From positions 62,001-126,000 of the forward strand of contig LJZR01000005.1 in NCBI GenBank assembly GCA_001314865.1: a stretch of DNA of 64,000 bases, given 5' to 3'. Source of the DNA: Phormidesmis priestleyi Ana (lineage in GTDB: Bacteria; Cyanobacteriota; Cyanobacteriia; Phormidesmidales; Phormidesmidaceae). Shown piece after piece: positions 50,303-58,693 of this stretch (positions are counted from its first letter, which is position 1; each line of letters starts with the position of its first letter). Below the pieces are notes generated by a model. The model searched no databases and was not told the DNA's origin. It was given only the letters and a program-made list of their open reading frames with translations. The translations under genes and the position numbers were made by a program.

Positions 50303-51439
50303 ATGTCTATTGACTCATCTGCCCATACGGTTGTCTCTCAGCCACTCGATCAGCCTTGTCGGTACTGCTCAGAGACTTCTCGGGCCAACGGAGAAGATCC
50401 CATTGGAACAGCCGTGACGGCAAAGCTGTGGCTATTTATTGAGGTGCCTCAGCCCTGGGCAAAAAATCCTTGGGGCAACGAATCAGCTGATTTGCTTGAG
50501 CTGTTTCAGCAAATTGAGCGCGACCCTCAGCTATGGCGTGAATTAAGGATTTTAGCGATCGCGCCAGATAAAACTGCTTCTACTAAGGGCGATCGCCATG
50601 TATTTTTTTATCGCCTGCCTAAGGGAGCCGCCTGCGCCTACACCCAGCAGCACTACCATGTGCCCATCTCTGCGCTCTGCGCTTTGGTCCGGTCTTTGAT
50701 CTGGCCATCTGTTCAGTTAGCTGTGCCTGCTCCGTTTCGCCCACCAGATCCTAGCCAGCCAGATCCTTTTAAGCCATACCTTCAGCCCGCACCTAGTCGC
50801 ACTTTTTTTGTCTGTACTCACACCAGCTACGACACCGCATGTGGTCGATTTGGCACGCCGATCTACCGTACGATTAAAAAACGCTACGCCCAGGCAAACT
50901 TAAGCGTTTGGCAAACAACCCACTTTGGAGGACACCACTTTGCGCCTACTCTAATTGATTTTCCCACAGGTCAGTTTTGGGGGCATTTGGTACCTGAAGT
51001 ACTCGACACTTTGGTGTATCGACAAGGCGATGTGACACAGCTACAGCAATTTTACCGAGGATGGAGTGGGTTTGAGCCGTGGGCTCAGATTGCGGAGCGA
51101 TCGCTTTGGATGCGCCAAGGCTGGAACTGGCTAACAACACCGAGATCAGCGCAATTTATCAGGCAAGATCCAGGCCGGTTTACTCATCGGCTGGCGCGAT
51201 GGATTTTGTCCTGGATACCGACGAATAAAGCTCAGGTACTCTTAAAAAAGCTGACCAAAAAGCTGACCTGGGCAGAGGTGGAAATTACTTGGGAAGCGAC
51301 CGATCAGCCCAGAAAAAGCCCGAGCCCAAGTCGTTATCGGGCTCGGGTAAAAATGAGCCATGAAGTAGTCAGTCAGATGCGCTCAGGGACGACAGCGCCG
51401 CTAACTCGCGTGCCCCAGTACCGGGTGCATGAATATTAA
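50303..51439 (+). CDS. Sucrase/ferredoxin-like protein (Suc_Fer family)
   Basis: About 378 residues from ATG 50303; a TTG 33 bp upstream is possible but lacks support. It shows the thioredoxin-fold [2Fe-2S] pattern of the Suc_Fer family: CRYCSE near the N-terminus, CTHTSYDTACGRFG in the middle, then HFGGHHFAPT and FPTGQFWGHL. The family is common in cyanobacteria, and its members are often annotated sucrase ferredoxin although the function is not settled; an electron-transfer role is likely. A Fur-like site lies just upstream, and the gene is divergent from the tyrosinase. A reductive role in iron handling or product maturation is speculation. Confidence 0.88.
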   Translation: MSIDSSAHTVVSQPLDQPCRYCSETSRANGEDPIGTAVTAKLWLFIEVPQPWAKNPWGNESADLLELFQQIERDPQLWRELRILAIAPDKTASTKGDRHVFFYRLPKGAACAYTQQHYHVPISALCALVRSLIWPSVQLAVPAPFRPPDPSQPDPFKPYLQPAPSRTFFVCTHTSYDTACGRFGTPIYRTIKKRYAQANLSVWQTTHFGGHHFAPTLIDFPTGQFWGHLVPEVLDTLVYRQGDVTQLQQFYRGWSGFEPWAQIAERSLWMRQGWNWLTTPRSAQFIRQDPGRFTHRLARWILSWIPTNKAQVLLKKLTKKLTWAEVEITWEATDQPRKSPSPSRYRARVKMSHEVVSQMRSGTTAPLTRVPQYRVHEY

Positions 51440-51446
51440 GTGCTGC

Positions 51447-51481
51447 GAATGTTTATTGAAAACTATTGCCAATAAATATTC
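51447..51481 (+). terminator. Hairpin after Suc_Fer-like gene
   Basis: Arms GAATGTTTATTG and CAATAAATATTC pair over 12 bp with one G-T wobble around an 11-nt loop. It begins 8 bp after the stop codon. There is no clear U-tract, so terminator function is possible rather than certain. Confidence 0.5.
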
Positions 51482-51504
51482 CTTCGCTGTAGCATAGCTA
51501 ATAG

Positions 51505-51550
51505 ATTCAGATAGCTAATTCAGATAGCTAATTCAGAAACTCAGATAGCT
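51505..51550 (+). repeat. 13-bp intergenic tandem repeat
   Basis: Two exact copies of attcagatagcta and partial further copies occur shortly before the isomerase gene. This is the third intergenic array in the window with a 13-bp period. Confidence 0.9.
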
Positions 51551-51560
51551 GACAGATTGA

Positions 51561-52559
51561 ATGGCTAACATGGCTAACAAAATCGAATGCATTCGGGCTT
51601 TTTTAGGTATTTCCATAATTTTCTATCTTTACCAAATATTTTTACAAACTCGATCTCACCCCAATTTCACTATGGATTTTGCGTTACAAATTGGCCAAAC
51701 GTCAATTGACACACCGACTCTCGTGCAAAAACTATTGCAATATCGGCTGCTAGAGAAATTTGTACGGCAAACAATTGTTGATGAAATTATCAGTGATGTT
51801 GTCTGCGATCCCTCTGTTGCGATGGAAAGTTTTTGTCAAAATAGGCAGCTCCGAACCGAAGAAGAACGGCATTCCTGGTGCCAAAAAGAGCATTTTACCT
51901 ACGAGCAAATGGAGGCTGAAGCCGTTCGAGAGTTTCGCCTGCGTCAGTTCAAGGAAGAGACTTGGGGCGATCGCGTCAAAACCATCTTTTTACAGCAAAA
52001 AGATCAGCTAGATAGAGTCATTTACTCACTCATTAGAACCAAACATGTAGAACTGGCCAACGAGCTGTACTTTCGTCTGCGCGATGACAACCTCAGCTTT
52101 GCCACGCTTGCCAAACAATATTCCGAAGGAAAAGAAGCTCAAACAGGAGGGCTGGTTGGCCCTGTAGAACTTAACGTTTTACCCCCAGCCCTAGCCAAAA
52201 TACTGCAAATTAGCTGTGAAGGTCAGCTTTGGGAACCGACAAAAATTGGCGATTGGCTGATCATTGTGCAGTGTGAAAAGTTAATTCCGGCCAAGCTAGA
52301 CGAAGCTATGCGACAGCGAATTCTCAATGAGCAGTTTCAAGTGCTCTTACAACAGAAAATGCTCTCTAGTCCGGTGAAATTGGCTCCAGTAAAATCAGCC
52401 CCTAGCACGCAGCAGACAATCGGCAAAAACACAAAAGCCCAAAACCATCCCAAATCTGAAGATATGTCTGAAGATATGGCCGATAATCATCGCGATTTTA
52501 AGGAGAATCACAACAATATATCTTCGCAGCTACTCGTGACAGAGCCCGCTCGTGCCTGA
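51561..52559 (+). CDS. Parvulin-type peptidylprolyl isomerase
   Basis: A 332-residue protein in the cyanobacterial PpiC/SurA-like family. The middle resembles a SurA-type N-terminal helical region (LLQYRLLEKFVRQTIVDEII). The parvulin domain (about 190-265) shows ELYFRLRDDNLSFATLAKQYSEG, TGGLVGP and QLWEPTKIGDWLIIVQCEKL. From ATG 51561 the N-terminus has a possible membrane anchor (about 12-29), but many relatives start at a position equivalent to ATG 51672 (MDFALQIGQ); neither start has a clear ribosome site. The C-terminal 60 residues are low-complexity. It overlaps the following MFS gene by 8 bp. Such proteins may assist folding of exported proteins; a link to the peptide cluster is not shown. 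Confidence 0.85.
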   Translation: MANMANKIECIRAFLGISIIFYLYQIFLQTRSHPNFTMDFALQIGQTSIDTPTLVQKLLQYRLLEKFVRQTIVDEIISDVVCDPSVAMESFCQNRQLRTEEERHSWCQKEHFTYEQMEAEAVREFRLRQFKEETWGDRVKTIFLQQKDQLDRVIYSLIRTKHVELANELYFRLRDDNLSFATLAKQYSEGKEAQTGGLVGPVELNVLPPALAKILQISCEGQLWEPTKIGDWLIIVQCEKLIPAKLDEAMRQRILNEQFQVLLQQKMLSSPVKLAPVKSAPSTQQTIGKNTKAQNHPKSEDMSEDMADNHRDFKENHNNISSQLLVTEPARA

Positions 52560-53760
52560 GCCGTTGTTGGAGCCAGCCAGCTTGAGTCCAGCGACTCTTC
52601 ACCCTACCGTGCGAGCATTGGGATGGGTGAGCTTGTTTGCTGACTTAGCCAGTAAAATGGTGTATCCGGTTACGCCGCTTTTCCTCACGGCAGTATTGGG
52701 TGCGCCTGTTTGGACAGTTGGCGTTATAGAGGGGTTTGCCGAAAGCGCAGCAAGCTTGCTAAAGCTGTATTCAGGGCGGCTTTCTGATCAAGCAGGGCAG
52801 CGAAAGCCCTATGCGTTAGCTGGATACAGCTTAGGGGCTGTGTCTAAGCTGGGTTTGGCTTTGTCTGGAGGGTGGGCTGCGGTGCTAAGTGCTCGCCTGC
52901 TCGACCGGGTGGGGAAAGGGCTACGGGCTGCGCCACGAGATGCACTCATTGCTGAAAATTGCGCGTGCCATCAGCGGGGACAAGCCTATGGACTGCACCA
53001 CAGTTTAGAAACAGTGGGTGAAGTATTGGGGCCACTGGTGGGCTTTTTTTTCTTGTTACGGTATGAGGGTCATTACCGAGGACTATTTGTTCTTGCTTTT
53101 GTCCCGGCATTGGTTAGTGTGTTGGTGTTGCTAAAGTATGTAAAAGAACCCAAGCGTATTACAATCACTCAAAACTCTCAGCTGCCAAAATTTACGTTTA
53201 GGGGACTCACTCCAGCGTATCAACAGTATTTGGGCGTGGTTGGACTGTTTGGCTTAGGGAATTCGTCAGATGCTTTTTTACTGGTGCGATCGCAAGATCT
53301 AGGCTTTAGAGGCTCGCAGCTACTACTCCTGTATGCCCTGTTTAATCTCATGTCTGTCGTGCTAGGCGTCACCATTGGGAAGCTTTCTGATCGGGTGGGT
53401 CGTAGAGTTTTGCTGGTGATGGGCTATGGGCTGTTTGCGCTGGTGTATTTGGGTTTTGCCCTGGTTCAAGCCCCTGCATTCATTTGGATATTGTTTATAT
53501 TTTATGGCTTGTATACCGCACTAACGCGAGGGGTGCAAAAGGCATTAGTCGCTGATTTGGTACATGCTGATAGGCGGGGCGCTGAGATTGGCGCGTTTCA
53601 TATGTTGGTAGGGTTAGCGGCATTGCCTGCTAGCTTGATAGCAGGCTTTTTGTACACTCAAGTTGGGGTGAGCGTGCCATTTTATTTTAGTGCCGCGATC
53701 AGTGCGATCGCCTCCATATTGCTCTGGCAGCTGCGGCTACCCACCACCAACTCTTCTTAA
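52552..53760 (+). CDS. MFS transporter
   Basis: A 402-residue major facilitator protein starting at GTG 52552, overlapping the isomerase gene by 8 bp. It has about 12 hydrophobic spans and two copies of the loop motif: GRLSDQAGQRKP after TM2 and GKLSDRVGRRVL after TM8. Other conserved pieces are RLLDRVGKGLRAAPRDALI and GLHHSLETVGEVLGPLVG, which occur in a widespread bacterial MFS group of unknown substrate. It could export a small molecule, perhaps the cluster product or an intermediate, but the exporter pair at 42646-46349 is the better candidate. Confidence 0.9.
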   Translation: MPEPLLEPASLSPATLHPTVRALGWVSLFADLASKMVYPVTPLFLTAVLGAPVWTVGVIEGFAESAASLLKLYSGRLSDQAGQRKPYALAGYSLGAVSKLGLALSGGWAAVLSARLLDRVGKGLRAAPRDALIAENCACHQRGQAYGLHHSLETVGEVLGPLVGFFFLLRYEGHYRGLFVLAFVPALVSVLVLLKYVKEPKRITITQNSQLPKFTFRGLTPAYQQYLGVVGLFGLGNSSDAFLLVRSQDLGFRGSQLLLLYALFNLMSVVLGVTIGKLSDRVGRRVLLVMGYGLFALVYLGFALVQAPAFIWILFIFYGLYTALTRGVQKALVADLVHADRRGAEIGAFHMLVGLAALPASLIAGFLYTQVGVSVPFYFSAAISAIASILLWQLRLPTTNSS

Positions 53761-53854
53761 AACTCTTCTTTGAGCTATTGAGATATTCATTGGACATTTA
53801 ATGGACATTTAACCCTGCGCTTATATCATGACTGTAAGCTCATAAAGATAAAAT

Positions 53855-54811
53855 ATGAGGCTTTTTTACTACCAAACAGCAGCGCCTTCAGCCAACTTTG
53901 GAGACGAACTTAATCCCTGGTTGTGGCCTCGCCTGCTACCAGCATTTGATGGCAGCAGCAAAAATGTTTTTATCGGCATGGGTACTGTCCTAAACGATGC
54001 AATCCCAAGCTGGGTAAATGAAGCTGAAAACGCAATCTTTTTTAGCACTGGTGTGGGCTATGGTCGCAGCTTTCGCTTTATCAAACAACCACTCCACTGG
54101 CGGCTATATTGCGTTCGGGGGCCTTTGTCGGCTCGTAAGCTCAACCAACCTCAGTCACTGGCTATCACTGATGGTGCCGCGCTGCTGAAGCGTTTTTTCA
54201 GGCCGGTTCCCTATGCAGAACGTCAATACAAGTTCTCGTACATGCCTCATTTTCGTCATGGAAGCCTTAGCCTGCTCAAAGGCATTTGCCACAGAACAGG
54301 CGTACATTACATTGACCCAGGTGGAAACGTAGCGGATGTGATTGCTGCGATTTCACATACTCAGGTATTAATCAGTGAAGCGATGCATGGGGCAATTGTT
54401 GCCGACACCCTACGAGTACCTTGGATTCCGGTGAGAACAAATCCTAGAATTTTGCCTTTTAAGTGGCGCGACTGGTGCGCGTCTGTGAAGGTGCCCTACC
54501 AGCCTCAAATTATTCGAGGTGTTAGCGCGCTTTCGTGGCGAGAGGGCGCACAGTCAGTGCGTTCCTATTTACAGGGGCAATCTTCAGCGTTCGACTTGTT
54601 GAGCGATCTTCGCATGAATGATTTTTCATTGGGTTTCGAGCGCCCCAAAACGCCAGAGGCTGCGTTGGCGGCTTTAGATGCTCAGATGATTGAGGTCACT
54701 CGAAAGACACCTTATCTAAGCAGTGAGCCCCATTTAGAATCTTTGGTTGTTCGGCTAGAAGATCGACTGGATGCTTTAAAAAAAGACATCAGTCGAGGTT
54801 TGTTTTCGTAA
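53855..54811 (+). CDS. Polysaccharide pyruvyl transferase family protein
   Basis: A 318-residue protein of the PS_pyruv_trans family, which transfers pyruvyl ketals onto surface polysaccharide sugars. Visible motifs are NFGDELNPWLWPRL at the N-terminus, FIGMGTVLND, VRGPLSARKL, TDGAALLKRF and the conserved SEAMHGAIVADTLRVPW. It is the first gene of a four-gene polysaccharide group running to 58503 and probably marks the end of the secondary-metabolite region. The start ATG 53855 has only a weak upstream signal (aaagataaaat). Confidence 0.87.
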   Translation: MRLFYYQTAAPSANFGDELNPWLWPRLLPAFDGSSKNVFIGMGTVLNDAIPSWVNEAENAIFFSTGVGYGRSFRFIKQPLHWRLYCVRGPLSARKLNQPQSLAITDGAALLKRFFRPVPYAERQYKFSYMPHFRHGSLSLLKGICHRTGVHYIDPGGNVADVIAAISHTQVLISEAMHGAIVADTLRVPWIPVRTNPRILPFKWRDWCASVKVPYQPQIIRGVSALSWREGAQSVRSYLQGQSSAFDLLSDLRMNDFSLGFERPKTPEAALAALDAQMIEVTRKTPYLSSEPHLESLVVRLEDRLDALKKDISRGLFS

Positions 54812-54841
54812 TTTTCCATCTGTTTTTTATTTTATTTATAT

Positions 54842-55918
54842 ATGCTAGCTGCTGAATCCCAACTATCAGTTATAATCGCGACTAGAAACCGTGGCGATAG
54901 TGTTATTCGTACCATAGACAGCATTTTACAGAATGACTTTAAAGGCAATTTTGAAGGCAATTTCAAAGGTGATTTTAAGGATGATTCTTTAGCGGATTTA
55001 CGTTCAGAAAAGCTGTATCATCGCGCAGCGAGCAAGGGACAAAAAAACGGCTCCTCGTTTGAAATTGTGGTGGTAGATCAAAGCACTCAGGACGATTGCC
55101 AAAAATTGATGCAAAAGTATGAGGATGAACCGCGCGTTGTTTATCGGCGAACTCATACGACAGGGCTTGCGATCGCTAGAAACATCGCGATAAACCAGGC
55201 CAAAAATGAACTCATTGCAATTACAGATGATGACTGTATTGTCGATCAAAATTGGCTCTGGGAGATTCAAAAGGCGTTTATAGAGTATCCTCAAGCGGTC
55301 ATTTTGTTTGGTAATGTGTTGACTGGTGACTATGATGCATCGGCAGGTTTTATTCCTGGCTATTGTCGTGAACAGGTAAAGGTTATTTCAACGGTTTTAG
55401 CCAAAAACGACATAGATGGGTTGGGTGCCTGTATGGCCTTACGTAAAAGCGTTTGGCGTGAGTTTAATGGATTTGATGAAATGCTGGGGGTAGGTGGGGT
55501 GCTACAGGCGTCTTCGGAAGGTGACTTGGTGCTTCAGGCGCTGCAAAAAGGCTATCAGGTTTGTGAGACACCCTATGTATTTGTCATACATCATGGCTTT
55601 CGGACTTGGGATCAAGCCTCCTCTTTAATCTTTCGCTACTGGTACGGTACTGGGGCGATGTATGGCAAACATCTTAAGCTCTATCCGGTTAGCACGGGTT
55701 GGATTTTGTTGTTGCTGGCTTGGCGTTGGGCCTTTGGGCGATCGCGCGTAGCCGATAGCATTGGCCGCAACACTCGCAAAAGCTTTAGGCTATATGCCTT
55801 TGGATTGGGTCTTTTAAAGGGACTATGGCTAAAGATTGAGAGAGAGAGCGGCCATTTTAGAAAAATAGGCTATCGGGAAAAACCAAAAGGTCACAGCCGC
55901 CAGCAAATCGATGGATAA
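54842..55918 (+). CDS. Family 2 glycosyltransferase
   Basis: A 358-residue GT-A glycosyltransferase: LSVIIATRNRGDSVIRTIDS at the N-terminus, EIVVVDQSTQD, GLAIARNIAINQAKNELIAI, and the metal-binding DDDCIVD. A four-copy 12-bp repeat (Gly-Asn-Phe-Glu/Lys units) is inserted between the first strand and the second conserved block, lengthening a loop. The C-terminal third has a hydrophobic segment (GWILLLLAWRWAFG) and a basic tail. It overlaps the flippase gene by 8 bp, so the two are probably translationally coupled. The donor sugar is not predictable. Confidence 0.9.
   Translation: MLAAESQLSVIIATRNRGDSVIRTIDSILQNDFKGNFEGNFKGDFKDDSLADLRSEKLYHRAASKGQKNGSSFEIVVVDQSTQDDCQKLMQKYEDEPRVVYRRTHTTGLAIARNIAINQAKNELIAITDDDCIVDQNWLWEIQKAFIEYPQAVILFGNVLTGDYDASAGFIPGYCREQVKVISTVLAKNDIDGLGACMALRKSVWREFNGFDEMLGVGGVLQASSEGDLVLQALQKGYQVCETPYVFVIHHGFRTWDQASSLIFRYWYGTGAMYGKHLKLYPVSTGWILLLLAWRWAFGRSRVADSIGRNTRKSFRLYAFGLGLLKGLWLKIERESGHFRKIGYREKPKGHSRQQIDG
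54935..54982 (+). repeat. 12-bp tandem repeat, 4 copies, in glycosyltransferase
   Basis: Degenerate units of aattttgaaggc encode Asn-Phe-Glu/Lys-Gly repeats, showing that the repeat phenomenon is not limited to the NRPS genes. Confidence 0.9.
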
Positions 55919-57365
55919 CAGGGCTCGCTTAGTTGGTGGCACCACCTGGATTACGCTAGCAGAAGCGCTGGCGTTGCCCACAGGATTTCTGACGCTGAGC
56001 TTTTTAACTCGGCAGCTTGGAACAGACGGCTATGGTCTCTTTGCCCTAGTGGCCACTTTGGTCACCTGGATTGAATGGAGCCTGAACTCGGTTTTTTCTC
56101 GGACGACGATTAAGTTTGTCAGTGAGGCAAACGGTGAGTCGAATGGGAATCTAGAGGCGATCGCGACCACCGTTTTACGCGCTCAGCTTGGCATTGGGCT
56201 ATTGGCGGGTATCGCTATCATCATGGCAGCACCAGCGATCGCCCGACTCCTCCATGAACCCGCACTCACGCCCCTACTGCGGCTATTTGCCTTAGAAATT
56301 CCACTCGTAAACCTCGCTCAGGCGCACCAAAACATTTTGACCGGGCAGGGAAAGTTTGGGGCGCGGGCGATCGCCACTGCCATCCGCTGGCTAGCCAGAC
56401 TATTGTTCATTTTGGCCTTAGTTCAAGCAGGGTTCTCTATTGTGGGGGCGATTTTAGGCAGCTTAGCCGCGATGCTAACCGACCTATGGGTTTGTCGGTT
56501 GTTCATTCAGCCATCGCTATGGAAACCTTCCAACTTTCCGATCAGGCCACTCGCAGGCTATGCCCTGCCTCTTTTTTTAGCGGCAATATCCATGCGCCTG
56601 TACGCCAAGCTAGATCTCATCGCCCTCAAAGCAATGGGCGGAACAGTCGAGCAAGCCGGTTTATATGCAGTGGCTCAAAACCTGGCGCTATTAGGTGGGG
56701 TTATGAGCCCAGCACTTGCACCCGTGCTCATTGCGACGGTAGGTCAGCTATTGAGCCAAGAGCGACTGAGTGAAGTGAAGTCTTTAATCCGCTCAGCGAT
56801 GCGAGTGGTGCTACTACATTTGCCGTTTGCTGCACTGCTAGCAGGGGCTGCGGGAGAAGAAGTCTCTCTTTTATTTGGTAAATCGTTTATTGCCGCTGCG
56901 CCGCTGTTTGCCGTTTTAGTGTTTGCCACGATTGGGATTGTCATGATTACGGTGACTAGTGCTATTTTAGTGGCTTCTAACCGGCCTCGGTGGACGGCAA
57001 TGTTAGCCATACCGCTGCCGATAGTGGCTGTTGCCGGATATGGATGGTTGATTCCACAGTGGGGGCCATTGGGTGCTGCGATTACCACATTGGTAGTGGC
57101 TTGGGTAGGGGCTGCTGCTGGGATTGCAGCTATTTATATCCAGTGGCAGGTATTGCCGCCAGTGCTAACATTTGGCCGCTGCTGCGCGGTGAGTAGCATA
57201 GGGGCGATCGCTGCAAAATACTGGACAACAGCCGGGTTTTGGCTGTTGCTAAAGCTGCCAACATTAGGCATTAGCATGCTGCTAGCCCTGTGGCTCTTAG
57301 GTGAACTTAGTCCGGCAGATCGGATGATAATACGCACTCTTGTACCTAGGAATACTCGGAAGTAA
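55911..57365 (+). CDS. Polysaccharide flippase (Wzx/MATE-like)
   Basis: A 484-residue, highly hydrophobic protein with about 12-14 membrane spans and the oligosaccharide flippase layout: VGGTTWITLAEALALPTGFL at the N-terminus, LTRQLGTDGYGLFALVATL, then FSRTTIKFVSEANGES, and repeated small-residue helices. It should move lipid-linked sugar units across the plasma membrane. It overlaps the upstream glycosyltransferase by 8 bp and is followed after 37 bp by another glycosyltransferase, consistent with one surface-polysaccharide transcription unit. Confidence 0.88.
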   Translation: MDNRARLVGGTTWITLAEALALPTGFLTLSFLTRQLGTDGYGLFALVATLVTWIEWSLNSVFSRTTIKFVSEANGESNGNLEAIATTVLRAQLGIGLLAGIAIIMAAPAIARLLHEPALTPLLRLFALEIPLVNLAQAHQNILTGQGKFGARAIATAIRWLARLLFILALVQAGFSIVGAILGSLAAMLTDLWVCRLFIQPSLWKPSNFPIRPLAGYALPLFLAAISMRLYAKLDLIALKAMGGTVEQAGLYAVAQNLALLGGVMSPALAPVLIATVGQLLSQERLSEVKSLIRSAMRVVLLHLPFAALLAGAAGEEVSLLFGKSFIAAAPLFAVLVFATIGIVMITVTSAILVASNRPRWTAMLAIPLPIVAVAGYGWLIPQWGPLGAAITTLVVAWVGAAAGIAAIYIQWQVLPPVLTFGRCCAVSSIGAIAAKYWTTAGFWLLLKLPTLGISMLLALWLLGELSPADRMIIRTLVPRNTRK

Positions 57366-57402
57366 CTGTCTTTAAACTTAAACATCTCTCACTGGTTTAA
57401 AC

Positions 57403-58503
57403 ATGTTAAACAAACTCAGGATAAATGCTCCAAAAATCGCCGTTAAAGCTCTGTCTAGAGTAGTTTCGATTTTTAGCCTACCTACCAATACATTGCGTTT
57501 GTTCTTCCTAACCTTTTCCGTTCAACATATTCATGGCCCTGTCAACTATTCCTGTAATCGAAACGAAGCGGTTGTTCTGTGTGTTGTAAAAAATGGAGAA
57601 AGCCTGGTTGAAGCTTTTATAGAACACTATCTTCAGGTTGGCTTCAAACATATCTTTTTTTTGGACAATGGCTCTATAGATAAAACCATTGATATTATTA
57701 AATCCTACAAGCAAACAACCTTATTCTCTTCTAATCAGCCCTTTCGAAAGTATTATGTCATTTTCAAGAATTTTTTGATTCAAAAATTTGGCTACGGTCA
57801 GTGGTGCGTGCTAGCCGATATTGACGAGTTTCTTTATTTTCCCCTCAACAAAAGCTTGCCCCAGGTTTTAGCCTATCTCAATAAAAATAATTATGATAGC
57901 TTATGCATTCAAATGCTGGATATGTTTTCACGAGAGGGAATCAAGCTCAAGAATGTCAATCTAGAAAGCGGTCTAACAAAAAACGATAGCGCATGGACAT
58001 TAGACACCCTAAAGTCGGTTTTTTGTCACTACGATTTGAGTAATATTGATAGAAGGCGATACCTTCGCCGGTTTCAATTTGCAACACATCCAAGGCTTAA
58101 GTTTTTGTATGGCGGTATCCGTAAAACAGTATTTGGTCGAGATTGCTTCTTAACCAAAGAAGCGATGTTCTGGGTGCATAAAAAAACTTATCTAAAGTCA
58201 TCTCATTTACTCAAAACCTCAAAAATAGCTGACTTTTCTGCCTTGTTTTTGCACTACAAGTTTACTGATAACTTTTACTCATCTACCATTAAAGCGGTAG
58301 AGTCGGAGAATCATTGGCGGCATAGCGAAGAATACAAAGCCTACTTGGCTGTTTTGAAAAAGGAAGCCTTTAACAACCACACAGACCTTGTTTTATTTCA
58401 GCCTTCATCCCTGACTTTGACTAAAATAGAACAGGAAATAAATACTTTAATCGACAGTAATTTTCTATTTGTTTCTGATGAGTTCTATGAGTTCTTTAAC
58501 TGA
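57403..58503 (+). CDS. Glycosyltransferase (Glyco_tranf_2_4/GT92-like)
   Basis: A 366-residue protein with the pattern AVVLCVVKNGESLVEAFIEH, FFLDNGSIDKTIDIIKSY and WCVLADIDEFLYFP, typical of the Glyco_tranf_2_4/GT92-like GT-A group in which DxD binds the metal. A downstream WVHKKTYLKSSHLLK segment and a conserved-looking FLHYKF follow. The gene is visibly more A+T-rich than its neighbours, with AAA/TTT-rich codon use, and is followed by a transposase scrap, which suggests recent acquisition. It is the last gene of the polysaccharide group. The acceptor is unknown. Confidence 0.82.
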   Translation: MLNKLRINAPKIAVKALSRVVSIFSLPTNTLRLFFLTFSVQHIHGPVNYSCNRNEAVVLCVVKNGESLVEAFIEHYLQVGFKHIFFLDNGSIDKTIDIIKSYKQTTLFSSNQPFRKYYVIFKNFLIQKFGYGQWCVLADIDEFLYFPLNKSLPQVLAYLNKNNYDSLCIQMLDMFSREGIKLKNVNLESGLTKNDSAWTLDTLKSVFCHYDLSNIDRRRYLRRFQFATHPRLKFLYGGIRKTVFGRDCFLTKEAMFWVHKKTYLKSSHLLKTSKIADFSALFLHYKFTDNFYSSTIKAVESENHWRHSEEYKAYLAVLKKEAFNNHTDLVLFQPSSLTLTKIEQEINTLIDSNFLFVSDEFYEFFN

Positions 58504-58588
58504 AATATTTCACCATTCTTAGTACCTAAATTTAGGCCAAACAAGGGGAAGATTGCTCTAGGAAAAAAGCTGGGTAGTCCACATGTGA

Positions 58589-58693
58589 CTGGCCATTGCT
58601 GCGAAAATTGTTGACCAAAATGGTGATTATGTGTTGGCGTTCAAAGGCAACCATAGAGGTTTAAGTAACAACTTTTTTAAGGGATCTCCTTAG
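58589..58693 (+). pseudogene. Transposase remnant (ISAs1-like)
   Basis: The fragment translates as AIAAKIVDQNGDYVLAFKGN followed by about ten residues and a stop. It resembles the segment of ISAs1-family DDE transposases containing GGDYVLALKxNQ. The frame is closed by a stop directly upstream and no other part of a transposase is visible, so only a scrap of about 35 codons remains. It ends within the last codon of the convergent SulP gene. Confidence 0.65.
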
